A stretch of DNA of 6,138 bases from positions 1 through 6,138 of the forward strand of contig JAGVCB010000118.1 in the NCBI GenBank assembly GCA_020059445.1, in the 5' to 3' direction. The stretch's first letter is position 1. Each line of letters starts with the position of its first letter. Positions 1 through 6,138 of the stretch are shown one piece after another. This DNA comes from Polynucleobacter sp. (GTDB taxonomy: Bacteria > Pseudomonadota > Gammaproteobacteria > Burkholderiales > Burkholderiaceae). A program made the translations under genes and the position numbers. The notes beneath the pieces were generated by a model. The model had not been told where the DNA came from and made no database searches. It saw only the letters and a program-made list of their open reading frames with translations.

Positions 1-1184
1 ATGACATTGGTAAAAACATTGTTTTTAAAAAGAACCCCGAGTATTGGGGGTCGCAACTGAACGTGCGAGTTGGCTTTTTTAACTTTGACAAAGTTTCTTA
101 CCGTTTGTACAAAGATGACACTGCTCGCTTAGAGGCATTCAAGGCTGGCGAATTCGACACATTGGTTGAATACCGCGCCAAGAACTGGGCAAAGAGTTAT
201 GTGGGCCCAAAATTCAGAGATAGTACTTTGAAGAAACAACATTTCCAGCATCGCAACGGAGCAGGAATGCAAGGATTCGTTATGAACACACGTGATCCGA
301 TCTTCAAAGATCAACGCGTTCGCCAAGCCATGACTTTGGCCTTGGATTTCGAGTGGATGAACCGTCAATTATTTTATGGGCAATACCATCGCATCGATAG
401 TTATTTCTCTAATAGTGAGTTAGGCGCATCCTATGAAGCCGCCAGTTTGCCAAGTGCACAAGAAAGAAAGTTACTAGAGCCTTTACAAAAAGCCTATCCA
501 CAGCATTTCCCCAAGGGTGCTTTGGGCCCCATGCTTTTACCTGTGACCACAGAAGAGCCTTCTAGCTTGCGCCAGAACCTCAGAAAAGCGAGAGAGCTAC
601 TGGCTCAAGCTGGTTGGGTTTACAAGGATGGTGCTTTAAGAAATGCCCAAGGACAACCATTCCGCTTTGAATTCATGGATGATGGTGGTGCCATGTCTCG
701 CCTGGTATCGGCCTATGTGCGCAATCTTGAAAAGCTTGGCATGGAAGTGGATATGAGGACCACTGATTACGCTTTATATCAAAAACGTTTGGAAGAATTT
801 GACTTTCAGATGACCAGCATGAAGTTCCCTGACTCACAAAGTCCTGGAAATGAATTATGGGATCGCTACGGTAGTCAATCAGCTAGTACCAAAGGCTCAG
901 ACAATATTCTCGGTGTGCAATCGCCCGTGGTTGATGCTTTGATTTCGGCGATTGTCAAAGCTCAAACGAGAAAAGACCTCATCACTGCAGCCAGAGCTCT
1001 AGACCGAGTCTTGACTCACAGTTATTACATCGTGCCGCATTGGTACAGTGCCACGCATCGAGTGGCTTATAAATCTGATATGGGATTTCCAATGCCGCCA
1101 AGTTACTTCGCTGCTGAATCTTGGATTCTTTCCACATGGTGGCGCAACACCCCATCAAATTCTCAAGCCGGAGCCACGCGATGA
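1..1184 (+). CDS. yejA: YejA-like periplasmic peptide-binding protein of an ABC importer (5' partial)
   Basis: C-terminal 393 residues of a family 5 extracellular solute-binding protein, which captures oligopeptides in the periplasm and delivers them to the YejBEF membrane complex. The reading frame is open to the window edge (first full codon at 3). The 20 codons before the GTG at 63 already encode family sequence, including FKKNPEYWG at partial residues 8-16, so the GTG is not the start. Other family-like stretches are DDTARLEAFKAGEFD (38-52), VRQAMTLALDFEWMN (about 106-120) and a C-terminal PHWYSATHR segment near 345. E. coli YejA is about 600 residues, so roughly a third, including the signal peptide, is missing upstream. 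The stop TGA (1182-1184) overlaps the yejB ATG. The YejA assignment rests on the downstream yejBEF genes plus recalled similarity; the ligand cannot be read from sequence. A generic DppA/OppA-type binding protein is the less likely alternative. Confidence 0.88.
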   Translation, partial: DIGKNIVFKKNPEYWGSQLNVRVGFFNFDKVSYRLYKDDTARLEAFKAGEFDTLVEYRAKNWAKSYVGPKFRDSTLKKQHFQHRNGAGMQGFVMNTRDPIFKDQRVRQAMTLALDFEWMNRQLFYGQYHRIDSYFSNSELGASYEAASLPSAQERKLLEPLQKAYPQHFPKGALGPMLLPVTTEEPSSLRQNLRKARELLAQAGWVYKDGALRNAQGQPFRFEFMDDGGAMSRLVSAYVRNLEKLGMEVDMRTTDYALYQKRLEEFDFQMTSMKFPDSQSPGNELWDRYGSQSASTKGSDNILGVQSPVVDALISAIVKAQTRKDLITAARALDRVLTHSYYIVPHWYSATHRVAYKSDMGFPMPPSYFAAESWILSTWWRNTPSNSQAGATR

Positions 1185-2263
1185 ACAGTGCATTGTGGCG
1201 ATACATTGCTAGACGAATTCTTTTAATGATTCCAACTCTCTTGGGCGTCATCACTTTGACTTTTGCAGTGATTCAATTTGTGCCAGGCGGACCTGTAGAG
1301 CAAATGATGTTAGAGCTCAAAGGTCGAGGCGATGCGAGTGTGGCTGCCGTTGAATCATCGGGTGGTGGTAACTTTTATCGTGGTCGCCAAGGCATTGATG
1401 AAGAACGCCTCAAAGAAATCAAAGCGCTGTATGGATTTGATCAGCCACTATGGGAGCGTTATATCAATATGTTGGGTCGCTTTGCCATGTTTGATTTAGG
1501 CCAAAGCTATTACCAACATAAAAGTGTGGGGGATCTGGTTCTGTCAAAAATGCCAGTCTCAATCAGTTTGGGGCTTTGGACATTTTTGATCACGTATCTG
1601 ATATCAATCCCACTCGGCATTAAAAAAGCAGTGCGAGCCGGTACACGTTTTGACACCGCAACCAGTGTGGTGATTTTGATTGGCTACGCCATTCCGGGAT
1701 TTGTATTGGGGGTTCTATTGCTGGTGCTGTTTGGTGGCGGAAGTTTTTTCCAGCTATTTCCTCTAAGAGGTTTGACCTCAGATAACTGGGCGGAGCTCAG
1801 CTTGATTGGCAAGGTCATGGATTATTTTTGGCATTTGGTTTTACCGATCACTGCTTCTGTCTTGGGTAACTTTGCCGTTATCACCATACTTACCAAAAAC
1901 TCTTTTTTAGAAGAGATACGCAAACAATATGTGATCACTGCCAGAGCCAAAGGCTTGAGCGAAGACAAAGTCCTCTGGAAGCATGTGTTCCGTAATGCAA
2001 TGATTCCTTTGGTCACAGGTTTTCCATCAGCATTCATTGGAGCCTTCTTCACAGGCTCTCTATTGATTGAAACTTTATTCTCTTTAGATGGTTTGGGCCT
2101 TTTATCTTATGAAGCTGTCATGAAACGAGATTATCCAGTGGTGTTGGGTACTTTGTACTTATTCACCCTGATTGGTTTATTCACCAAATTAATTTCTGAC
2201 ATTGCTTATGTCTTGGTTGATCCACGCATTCAGTTTGACAGCCAATCAGGAGGTCGCTCATGA
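1181..2263 (+). CDS. yejB: YejB-like ABC transporter inner-membrane permease
   Basis: A 360-residue permease of the peptide/nickel importer type (DppB/OppB class), one half of the membrane channel paired with YejE. The start is the ATG at 1181, giving an MNSALWRYIARRILL N-terminus typical of the family. It overlaps the upstream stop as ATGA and has GGAG (1170-1173) 7 bases before it. An in-frame ATG at 1121 would add 20 residues without family character. Membrane segments can be seen at about residues 11-33, 128-147, 163-184, 214-237, 281-300 and 322-343. A periplasmic loop lies between the first two and contains a glycine-rich part (about 61-71) that is typical of YejB. The ATPase-docking EAA-type loop is at 250-277 (ARAKGLS within it). 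The C-terminus carries the DPRI motif (347-350). Segments such as LFPLRGL and TGSLLIE match YejB as I remember it from E. coli, so the subfamily call is firm. No truncation or frameshift is seen. Confidence 0.93.
   Translation: MNSALWRYIARRILLMIPTLLGVITLTFAVIQFVPGGPVEQMMLELKGRGDASVAAVESSGGGNFYRGRQGIDEERLKEIKALYGFDQPLWERYINMLGRFAMFDLGQSYYQHKSVGDLVLSKMPVSISLGLWTFLITYLISIPLGIKKAVRAGTRFDTATSVVILIGYAIPGFVLGVLLLVLFGGGSFFQLFPLRGLTSDNWAELSLIGKVMDYFWHLVLPITASVLGNFAVITILTKNSFLEEIRKQYVITARAKGLSEDKVLWKHVFRNAMIPLVTGFPSAFIGAFFTGSLLIETLFSLDGLGLLSYEAVMKRDYPVVLGTLYLFTLIGLFTKLISDIAYVLVDPRIQFDSQSGGRS
2248..2254 (+). promoter_or_regulatory. Strong Shine-Dalgarno for yejE
   Basis: AGGAGGT lies 5 bases before the yejE ATG at 2260, inside the last codons of yejB. 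It is a near-perfect match to the 16S rRNA anti-Shine-Dalgarno and is stronger than the sites before yejB (GGAG) and yejF (AAGGTGG, 3301-3307). It fixes the yejE start and would allow reinitiation by ribosomes finishing yejB. Confidence 0.85.
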
Positions 2264-3315
2264 AGAGGAGTTGGCTTCATCAATTGAGAGAAAGTGATCG
2301 CTGGGCTAGATTTAAAGCCAATCGCCTGGGTTATTGGAGTTTGTGGATCTTCACTGGTCTATTCGTCTTGAGTTTATTTGCTGAGCTCATCGCCAATGAT
2401 CGACCCATCTTGGTCAGCTACCAAGGTAGTTTGTATGTGCCGATTGTGAAGGACTACCCTGAAACCACCTTTGGTGGAGACTTTCCAACCCCGACCGATT
2501 ACCTTGATCCTGATATTAAAAAAACATTCAGTCAAAAAGGCAATTGGGCGATTTATCCAATCATCACTTACAGCTACGACACCCTCAATTACTTCGCCAA
2601 GGAACCAAACCCAGCTTCGCCATCGCGCGACAACTTGCTCGGGACAGATGACCGAGGCAGGGACGTTGTGGCTAGGTTGATTTATGGATTTCGTTTATCA
2701 GTTTTATTTGGTTTGTGTTTGACCATCATCGGTGTTGCGATTGGTGTGTTGACCGGCGCAGTGATGGGCTACTTTGGTGGTAAAGTTGATTTGGTATCCC
2801 AGCGCATCATTGAAGTTTGGAGCTCCATGCCTGAGCTGTATTTGCTCATCATCTTTGCTTCGATCTTTGCTCCAAGTGTGGGTTTGCTGATCATCTTGTT
2901 ATCTCTGTTCGGTTGGATGGGTTTATCTGACTATGTGCGTGCAGAGTTCTTGAAAAACAGATCATTGGAATATGTCAGAGCTGCTCAAGCTTTGGGTTTG
3001 TCCAGCCAGCAAATCATGTGGCGCCATATTTTGCCGAACAGCTTAACCCCCGTGATCACATTCTTACCATTCCGCATGAGTGGCGCGATTTTGGCTTTGA
3101 CCAGCTTAGACTTCTTAGGCTTAGGGGTTCCTGCAGATCAGGCCAGCTTGGGTGAACTCTTGGCGCAAGGTAAAGCCAACTTGGATGCTTGGTGGATTTC
3201 ATTGTCGACATTTTTAGTCTTGGCAGGAACTTTGATGTTATTGACATTCATGGGGGACGCGGTACGGGATGCATTTGATACGCGGCGTGCCAAATCAGTG
3301 AAGGTGGCACCATGA
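2260..3315 (+). CDS. yejE: YejE-like ABC transporter inner-membrane permease
   Basis: A 351-residue permease of the DppC/OppC class, the second channel subunit beside YejB. An OppC-type N-terminal region (residues about 17-45, with RFKANRLGYWSLWIF and the first membrane helix) is followed by a long periplasmic segment (about 46-125) characteristic of YejE. The conserved LGTDDRGRDVVARLIYG block is at 127-143. Further membrane segments lie at about 146-170, 192-220, 262-285 and 312-331. The EAA-type coupling loop is at 238-260 (YVRAAQALGLS then RHILPN), and the C-terminal GDAVRDAFDTR block is at 332-342. The start ATG overlaps the yejB stop as ATGA and is preceded by a strong ribosome-binding site. 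The length and all blocks agree with E. coli YejE as remembered. It is intact. Confidence 0.93.
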   Translation: MKRSWLHQLRESDRWARFKANRLGYWSLWIFTGLFVLSLFAELIANDRPILVSYQGSLYVPIVKDYPETTFGGDFPTPTDYLDPDIKKTFSQKGNWAIYPIITYSYDTLNYFAKEPNPASPSRDNLLGTDDRGRDVVARLIYGFRLSVLFGLCLTIIGVAIGVLTGAVMGYFGGKVDLVSQRIIEVWSSMPELYLLIIFASIFAPSVGLLIILLSLFGWMGLSDYVRAEFLKNRSLEYVRAAQALGLSSQQIMWRHILPNSLTPVITFLPFRMSGAILALTSLDFLGLGVPADQASLGELLAQGKANLDAWWISLSTFLVLAGTLMLLTFMGDAVRDAFDTRRAKSVKVAP

Positions 3316-4937
3316 GTCAAGCAGATTTCAACTTGATTGATATCAATCACCTGAATCTTAGTTTTGGAAGAAAAACTGTCATCAGTGACTTCAGTTTAAA
3401 AATCAATACTGGTGAAAGAATTGCGATTGTTGGAGAGTCTGGTTCCGGTAAAACCCTGACCGGTTTATCGATCATGGGTCTTTTGCCAGAAGGCGCGAGC
3501 ATTACTGGTGAGATTAATTATCAAATTAATCAAAAGTCACAAAACTTATTGGCATTGAGTGAAGCTCAGATACGCAGCATTCGTGGCAAAGACATTGCCA
3601 TGATTTTTCAAGAGCCCATGACGGCACTGAATCCACTTTACACAGTGGGTAATCAAATCATGGAAGCGGTGCAGTGCCATGAGCCAACTTTGAGTAATGC
3701 GGTTTGTCAGCAGCGCGCCATTGAGCTTCTTGAAAGAACGGGGATTCCTCAAGCAGCTGAACGTTTTTCATATTACCCGCACCAACTCTCAGGCGGTCAA
3801 CGTCAACGCGCGATGATTGCCATGGCCTTGGCTTGTAAACCAAGATTGTTGATTGCGGATGAGCCAACCACGGCTTTGGATCCTAGTTTGCGAATTCAAA
3901 TCTTGGATTTATTAAAAGATTTGCAAGAAGATGCCAAGTCACATGGCGGCATGGCAGTGATTCTGATCACTCACGATTTGAATATGGTGCGTCATTTTGC
4001 GCAGCGTGTGGCCGTGATGTACCAAGGCAAGTTATTAGAGTGCAAATCTACTGAGGAAGTTTTTAATCAGCCTGATCATCCTTATACCAACAGTTTGGTG
4101 AATAGTAAGCCGGTGCGTAATGTCTTGCCTTTGGTGCCGATTGCACCAGTCTTGCTCAAAGCAGAGCAGATCAGTGTTGCTTACCCTCAGGCAGGTAAGG
4201 GGACATTGGGTGGAAGCTTCGGTCGAGGCATTGCACAATTCATCAAAGGTTTTCATTTTTCTGATTTGTGGAGACGTGAATACCAACAAGTTGTTAAAGA
4301 CGTGAGCCTTGAATTACGCCAAGGTGAAACCTTGGGGTTGATTGGTGAATCAGGTTCAGGCAAATCGACTTTGGCGATGGTACTTTTAGATTTATTGGGT
4401 CAAACAGGTGCGAAAGTATCCGGTCATGTCGAAGTCTTGGGTCATGATTGGCTCAAGTTAAACGCATCAGAACGCAGCCGTTTGAGAGCTTCGTTTCAGG
4501 TGATCTTCCAAGATCCTTTTGGCTCACTGTCACCCCGCATGACGGTTGGGCAAATCGTTGGTGAAGGATTGTCTTTGCATCAGGCTGATTTATCAGCGGA
4601 TGCCAGAAAAGCAAGAGTCATTGATGTTTTAAAGGAAGTTGGCTTGGATCGGACTGCTTACAGCAGGTATCCCCATGAATTTTCTGGTGGCCAAAGACAG
4701 CGCATAGCGATTGCCCGAGCATTGATCTTAAAACCTCAAATACTGGTCTTGGATGAGCCAACCTCCGCCTTGGATGTCACGATTCAGAAGCAAATCTTGG
4801 CCTTACTGGCTGATTTACAGCACAAATACAACATTGCTTATCTCTTGATCAGCCATGACCTTGAGGTGGTGGAAGCTATGTCTCACCGTGTCATTACCTT
4901 GAAAAAAGGTAAACAAATTAAGCACCAAGAGCTGTAA
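3312..4937 (+). CDS. yejF: YejF-like ABC transporter ATPase with two fused nucleotide-binding domains
   Basis: A 541-residue cytoplasmic ATPase that powers peptide import through YejBE. Two complete nucleotide-binding domains are fused, which is usual for YejF (DppD and DppF in one chain). Domain 1: Walker A GESGSGKT (41-48), Q-loop Q100, signature LSGGQRQR (159-166), Walker B with catalytic E184, switch H221. Domain 2: Walker A GESGSGKS (345-352), Q-loop Q400, signature FSGGQRQR (457-464), Walker B with E482, switch H515. All catalytic residues are present, so both ATP sites should be active; Phe for Leu in the second signature is a mild deviation. An oligopeptide-transporter segment with HPYT (256-259) follows domain 1. 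A linker of about 35 residues (291-325), rich in glycine and aromatics, precedes domain 2. The ATG at 3312 overlaps the yejE stop as ATGA, with AAGGTGG (3301-3307) before it. It ends the operon. Confidence 0.94.
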   Translation: MSQADFNLIDINHLNLSFGRKTVISDFSLKINTGERIAIVGESGSGKTLTGLSIMGLLPEGASITGEINYQINQKSQNLLALSEAQIRSIRGKDIAMIFQEPMTALNPLYTVGNQIMEAVQCHEPTLSNAVCQQRAIELLERTGIPQAAERFSYYPHQLSGGQRQRAMIAMALACKPRLLIADEPTTALDPSLRIQILDLLKDLQEDAKSHGGMAVILITHDLNMVRHFAQRVAVMYQGKLLECKSTEEVFNQPDHPYTNSLVNSKPVRNVLPLVPIAPVLLKAEQISVAYPQAGKGTLGGSFGRGIAQFIKGFHFSDLWRREYQQVVKDVSLELRQGETLGLIGESGSGKSTLAMVLLDLLGQTGAKVSGHVEVLGHDWLKLNASERSRLRASFQVIFQDPFGSLSPRMTVGQIVGEGLSLHQADLSADARKARVIDVLKEVGLDRTAYSRYPHEFSGGQRQRIAIARALILKPQILVLDEPTSALDVTIQKQILALLADLQHKYNIAYLLISHDLEVVEAMSHRVITLKKGKQIKHQEL

Positions 4938-4945
4938 TCCGACAT

Positions 4946-4975
4946 TTGTTTGTAAGCTAATGTTCAGGTTATAAT
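4946..4975 (+). promoter_or_regulatory. Candidate sigma70 promoter for the C40 peptidase gene
   Basis: A consensus -10 box, TATAAT (4970-4975), lies in the 46-base gap after yejF. The best -35 candidate is TTGTTT (4946-4951) with an 18-base spacer; it matches only half of TTGACA, so the -35 is weak. Usual spacing predicts transcription starting at about 4982-4984, that is, at or next to the ATG at 4984. There is no clear terminator after yejF, so some readthrough from the operon is also possible. The -10 is seen directly; promoter activity is inferred. Confidence 0.6.
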
Positions 4976-4983
4976 CGCCCCTC

Positions 4984-5595
4984 ATGCAAAAAATACACCG
5001 CAAACTTCTCGCTACTGTTGTTTTGCTCGGTTCCCTTCACATGGGACCGGCCTTCGCTCAGTCATCGACTGAGTTTGAGTCTGAGCCATTGCCCCCGTCA
5101 TTTGCCTCAACAGTTTCATCAGCGGTTGTTGATAAAACTGAAACCTTGATCAATAACGCCATGCAATTAATTGGTGTTCGTTATCGCTGGGGTGGTAATA
5201 CGCCCCAAAGTGGTTTGGATTGCAGTGGTTTTGTGCGTTATGTATTTAATGACACCTTTGGTTTTTTATTGCCACGCAAATCAGCGCAAATGAGCAAAGT
5301 TGGTTTGGAGATTGGTAAAGAGGAGTTACGCCCCGGAGATTTGGTGTTTTTTAATACCATGCGTCATGCTTTTTCTCATGTAGGTATCTACGTTGGTGAC
5401 AATAAATTCATTCACGCACCATCCAGAGGTAAGTTCATTCGTGTGGATGACATGACCAAGGTTTATTGGGAAAAGCGTTACAACGGTGCACGTCGAGTCG
5501 AAAACTCTGCAGACTTTGATGTGATGTCTGAAGAGCAGCGTCAACAGTTGTTGATTGATTTCCAAGAACGTTTGGATAAGACCGGTCGTCTCTAA
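4984..5595 (+). CDS. Secreted NlpC/P60 (C40) cysteine peptidase, MepS/Spr-like murein endopeptidase
   Basis: A 203-residue periplasmic peptidase that probably cuts peptide bonds in peptidoglycan stems or crosslinks. A Sec signal peptide (basic QKIHRK, hydrophobic 8-20) ends at AFA, with likely cleavage before Gln26. The NlpC/P60 domain covers about 52-173: YRWGG (67-71), catalytic Cys80 in LDCSGFV, PGDLVFF (117-123), catalytic His132 in SHVGIY, third polar residue His144 in FIHAPS, and a closing YWEKRYNGARRV. Cys/His/His spacing closely follows E. coli MepS. Unlike MepS there is no lipobox cysteine, so the mature protein should be soluble or only loosely attached. About 30 charged, probably helical residues follow the domain (174-203). 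The ATG at 4984 is required for the signal peptide, and an in-frame TAA (4972-4974) excludes a longer start. It has no Shine-Dalgarno. The exact bond cleaved cannot be deduced. Confidence 0.9.
   Translation: MQKIHRKLLATVVLLGSLHMGPAFAQSSTEFESEPLPPSFASTVSSAVVDKTETLINNAMQLIGVRYRWGGNTPQSGLDCSGFVRYVFNDTFGFLLPRKSAQMSKVGLEIGKEELRPGDLVFFNTMRHAFSHVGIYVGDNKFIHAPSRGKFIRVDDMTKVYWEKRYNGARRVENSADFDVMSEEQRQQLLIDFQERLDKTGRL
5057..5073. repeat. Perfect short inverted repeat inside the signal-peptide region
   Basis: CTCAGTC (5057-5063) and GACTGAG (5067-5073) form a perfect 7-base-pair stem with a 3-base loop, and a G-U pair (5056/5074) could extend it. It falls on codons 25-30 of the peptidase gene, at the predicted signal peptidase site. 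No T-run follows, so it is not a standard terminator. It may be chance or a local mRNA hairpin. Confidence 0.5.
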
Positions 5596-5601
5596 GTAAA
5601 G

Positions 5602-5639
5602 CTGGTCAACCCCTACCAAAGTAGGTCATTTCTGACTAG
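5602..5639. terminator. Possible two-way terminator between convergent genes
   Basis: The 44-base gap between the converging stops holds nested inverted repeats. The outer arms are CTGGTCA (5602-5608) and TGACTAG (5633-5639), 7 pairs with one G-U. The inner hairpin is CCTAC (5612-5616) and GTAGG (5621-5625) with a CAAA loop. T-rich stretches follow only loosely on each strand (ACATTTTC on plus, CTTTACTT on minus), so intrinsic termination strength is doubtful. Position between two stop codons is the main support for the function. Confidence 0.4.
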
Positions 5640-6138
5640 TTACATTTTCAATATACTTTTTATTTCTGAAATCTGCTTCATCACAGACTCTTCCCCAGCC
5701 AAAATGGCTGCACTTCTTGACTTAAAGTCAGTGCCTCTCATACCGTTCAATTCCGGCTGAATCACTATTTGAGCAAGATCTAACTCAAAAGTATTGATAC
5801 TTTTTCCCATAATTGAAGTTGTTTGCAAAAGAATGCCCAAACTGCCAGAGCTATCTTGAGAGCTTGGTTCGGTTGAGATATTCACTGCAATCACAATATC
5901 AGCGCCCATTTGTTTGGCATATCTCACTGGAACTGGGGATACCAAACCTCCATCGACATACTCGCGACCTTGAATGATGGTTGGTTGAAACACTCCTGGA
6001 ATGCTGCAAGATGCACGAACAGCCTGGCCTGTATCACCACGCTGAAAAAGGATGCCGTTGCCAGTTTGTAAATCAGTACCAACAATGCCTAATGGTATAG
6101 ACATGTTCTCAATACTTTGATTTTTTACCAAGCGATTG
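5640..6138 (-). CDS. Patatin-like phospholipase/esterase, RssA-like (5' partial)
   Basis: C-terminal 165 or so residues of a patatin-family acyl hydrolase, which uses a Ser-Asp dyad to cleave ester bonds in lipids. The visible part carries IPLGIVGTDLQTG, then the family block RASCSIPGVFQP, then the catalytic Asp motif DGG (codons at 5954-5946, in YVDGGLVSPVP), then GADIVIAVNIS. The RASCSIPG stretch and its order relative to DGG resemble E. coli RssA. The nucleophile GxSxG and the oxyanion glycine motif would lie upstream, outside the window. The frame stays open past 6131, where a TTG could be mistaken for a start; it lies mid-domain, so the gene runs off the edge. The stop TAA is at 5642-5640, converging on the peptidase gene. 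No signal peptide or lipid substrate can be judged from this part. Confidence 0.88.
   Translation of the reverse strand, partial: NRLVKNQSIENMSIPLGIVGTDLQTGNGILFQRGDTGQAVRASCSIPGVFQPTIIQGREYVDGGLVSPVPVRYAKQMGADIVIAVNISTEPSSQDSSGSLGILLQTTSIMGKSINTFELDLAQIVIQPELNGMRGTDFKSRSAAILAGEESVMKQISEIKSILKM

Noticed and set aside
63..65. GTG as the start codon of the solute-binding protein
   Set aside because: The frame is open back to position 3 and encodes family sequence (FKKNPEYWG), so the gene begins before the window.
1121..1180. ATG at 1121 as the start of yejB
   Set aside because: It would add 20 non-family residues and a long overlap with yejA; the ATG at 1181 has a ribosome-binding site, an ATGA overlap and a typical permease N-terminus.
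982..1254. Minus-strand open frame across the yejA/yejB junction (90 codons)
   Set aside because: It is antisense to two well-supported genes and its product has no recognisable domain.
4120..4305. Plus-strand out-of-frame open frame inside yejF
   Set aside because: It lies wholly within the intact ATPase gene and has low-complexity, non-family sequence.
4942..4963. ACATT...AATGT inverted repeat after yejF as a terminator
   Set aside because: Only five A/T-rich pairs with a 12-base loop and no following T-run; too weak to call.
5326..5619. Minus-strand open frame of 97 codons inside the peptidase gene
   Set aside because: It lies antisense to the conserved catalytic domain and has no family features, so it is a shadow frame.
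6129..6131. TTG as the start of the patatin-like gene
   Set aside because: It lies in the middle of the conserved domain; the frame continues to the window edge and the catalytic serine motif must be further upstream.
1..6138. CRISPR arrays, insertion sequences, tRNA/rRNA, attachment sites
   Set aside because: No regularly spaced repeats, transposase frames, terminal inverted repeats or cloverleaf-like sequence were seen; nearly all bases are in ordinary coding genes.

Overview
The window looks like a piece of a Gram-negative, betaproteobacterial-type chromosome. Protein similarity recalled from the families and a mid-range base composition (judged by eye, not computed) suggest a Burkholderiales relative such as Polynucleobacter. 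The genus is inference only. I see no mobile element, CRISPR array, tRNA, rRNA or anomalous island; coding density is very high and no gene-free stretch exceeds about 50 bases.

Positions 1-4937 hold a four-gene, plus-strand ABC importer operon of the YejABEF type (peptide/nickel/opine family; in enterobacteria it takes up peptides and the peptide-nucleotide antibiotic microcin C). The window opens inside the periplasmic solute-binding protein gene (yejA-like, 5' end missing). It is followed by two inner-membrane permeases (yejB, yejE) and a double ATPase (yejF). Each of the three junctions is a 4-base ATGA overlap with a purine-rich ribosome-binding site inside the preceding gene, so the four proteins are probably translationally coupled. 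YejA would capture the ligand, YejB and YejE form the channel, and YejF with its two nucleotide-binding domains drives import. The operon promoter lies upstream of the window.

Positions 4938-5595 hold a separate small gene for a secreted NlpC/P60 (C40) cysteine peptidase, probably a cell-wall endopeptidase resembling MepS/Spr. It has its own candidate sigma70 promoter. The TATAAT box lies only 8 bases before the ATG, there is no Shine-Dalgarno, and an in-frame stop sits inside the -10 box, so the promoter-specific mRNA is likely leaderless or nearly so.

Positions 5596-5639 are a short convergent spacer with a two-stem inverted repeat that may act as a two-way terminator. Positions 5640-6138 on the minus strand are the C-terminal part of a patatin-like (RssA-like) phospholipase/esterase, whose 5' end is outside the window.

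Overall this is an ordinary housekeeping/transport region. I did not find a convincing undescribed system; the most interesting local signal is the probable leaderless start of the peptidase gene.
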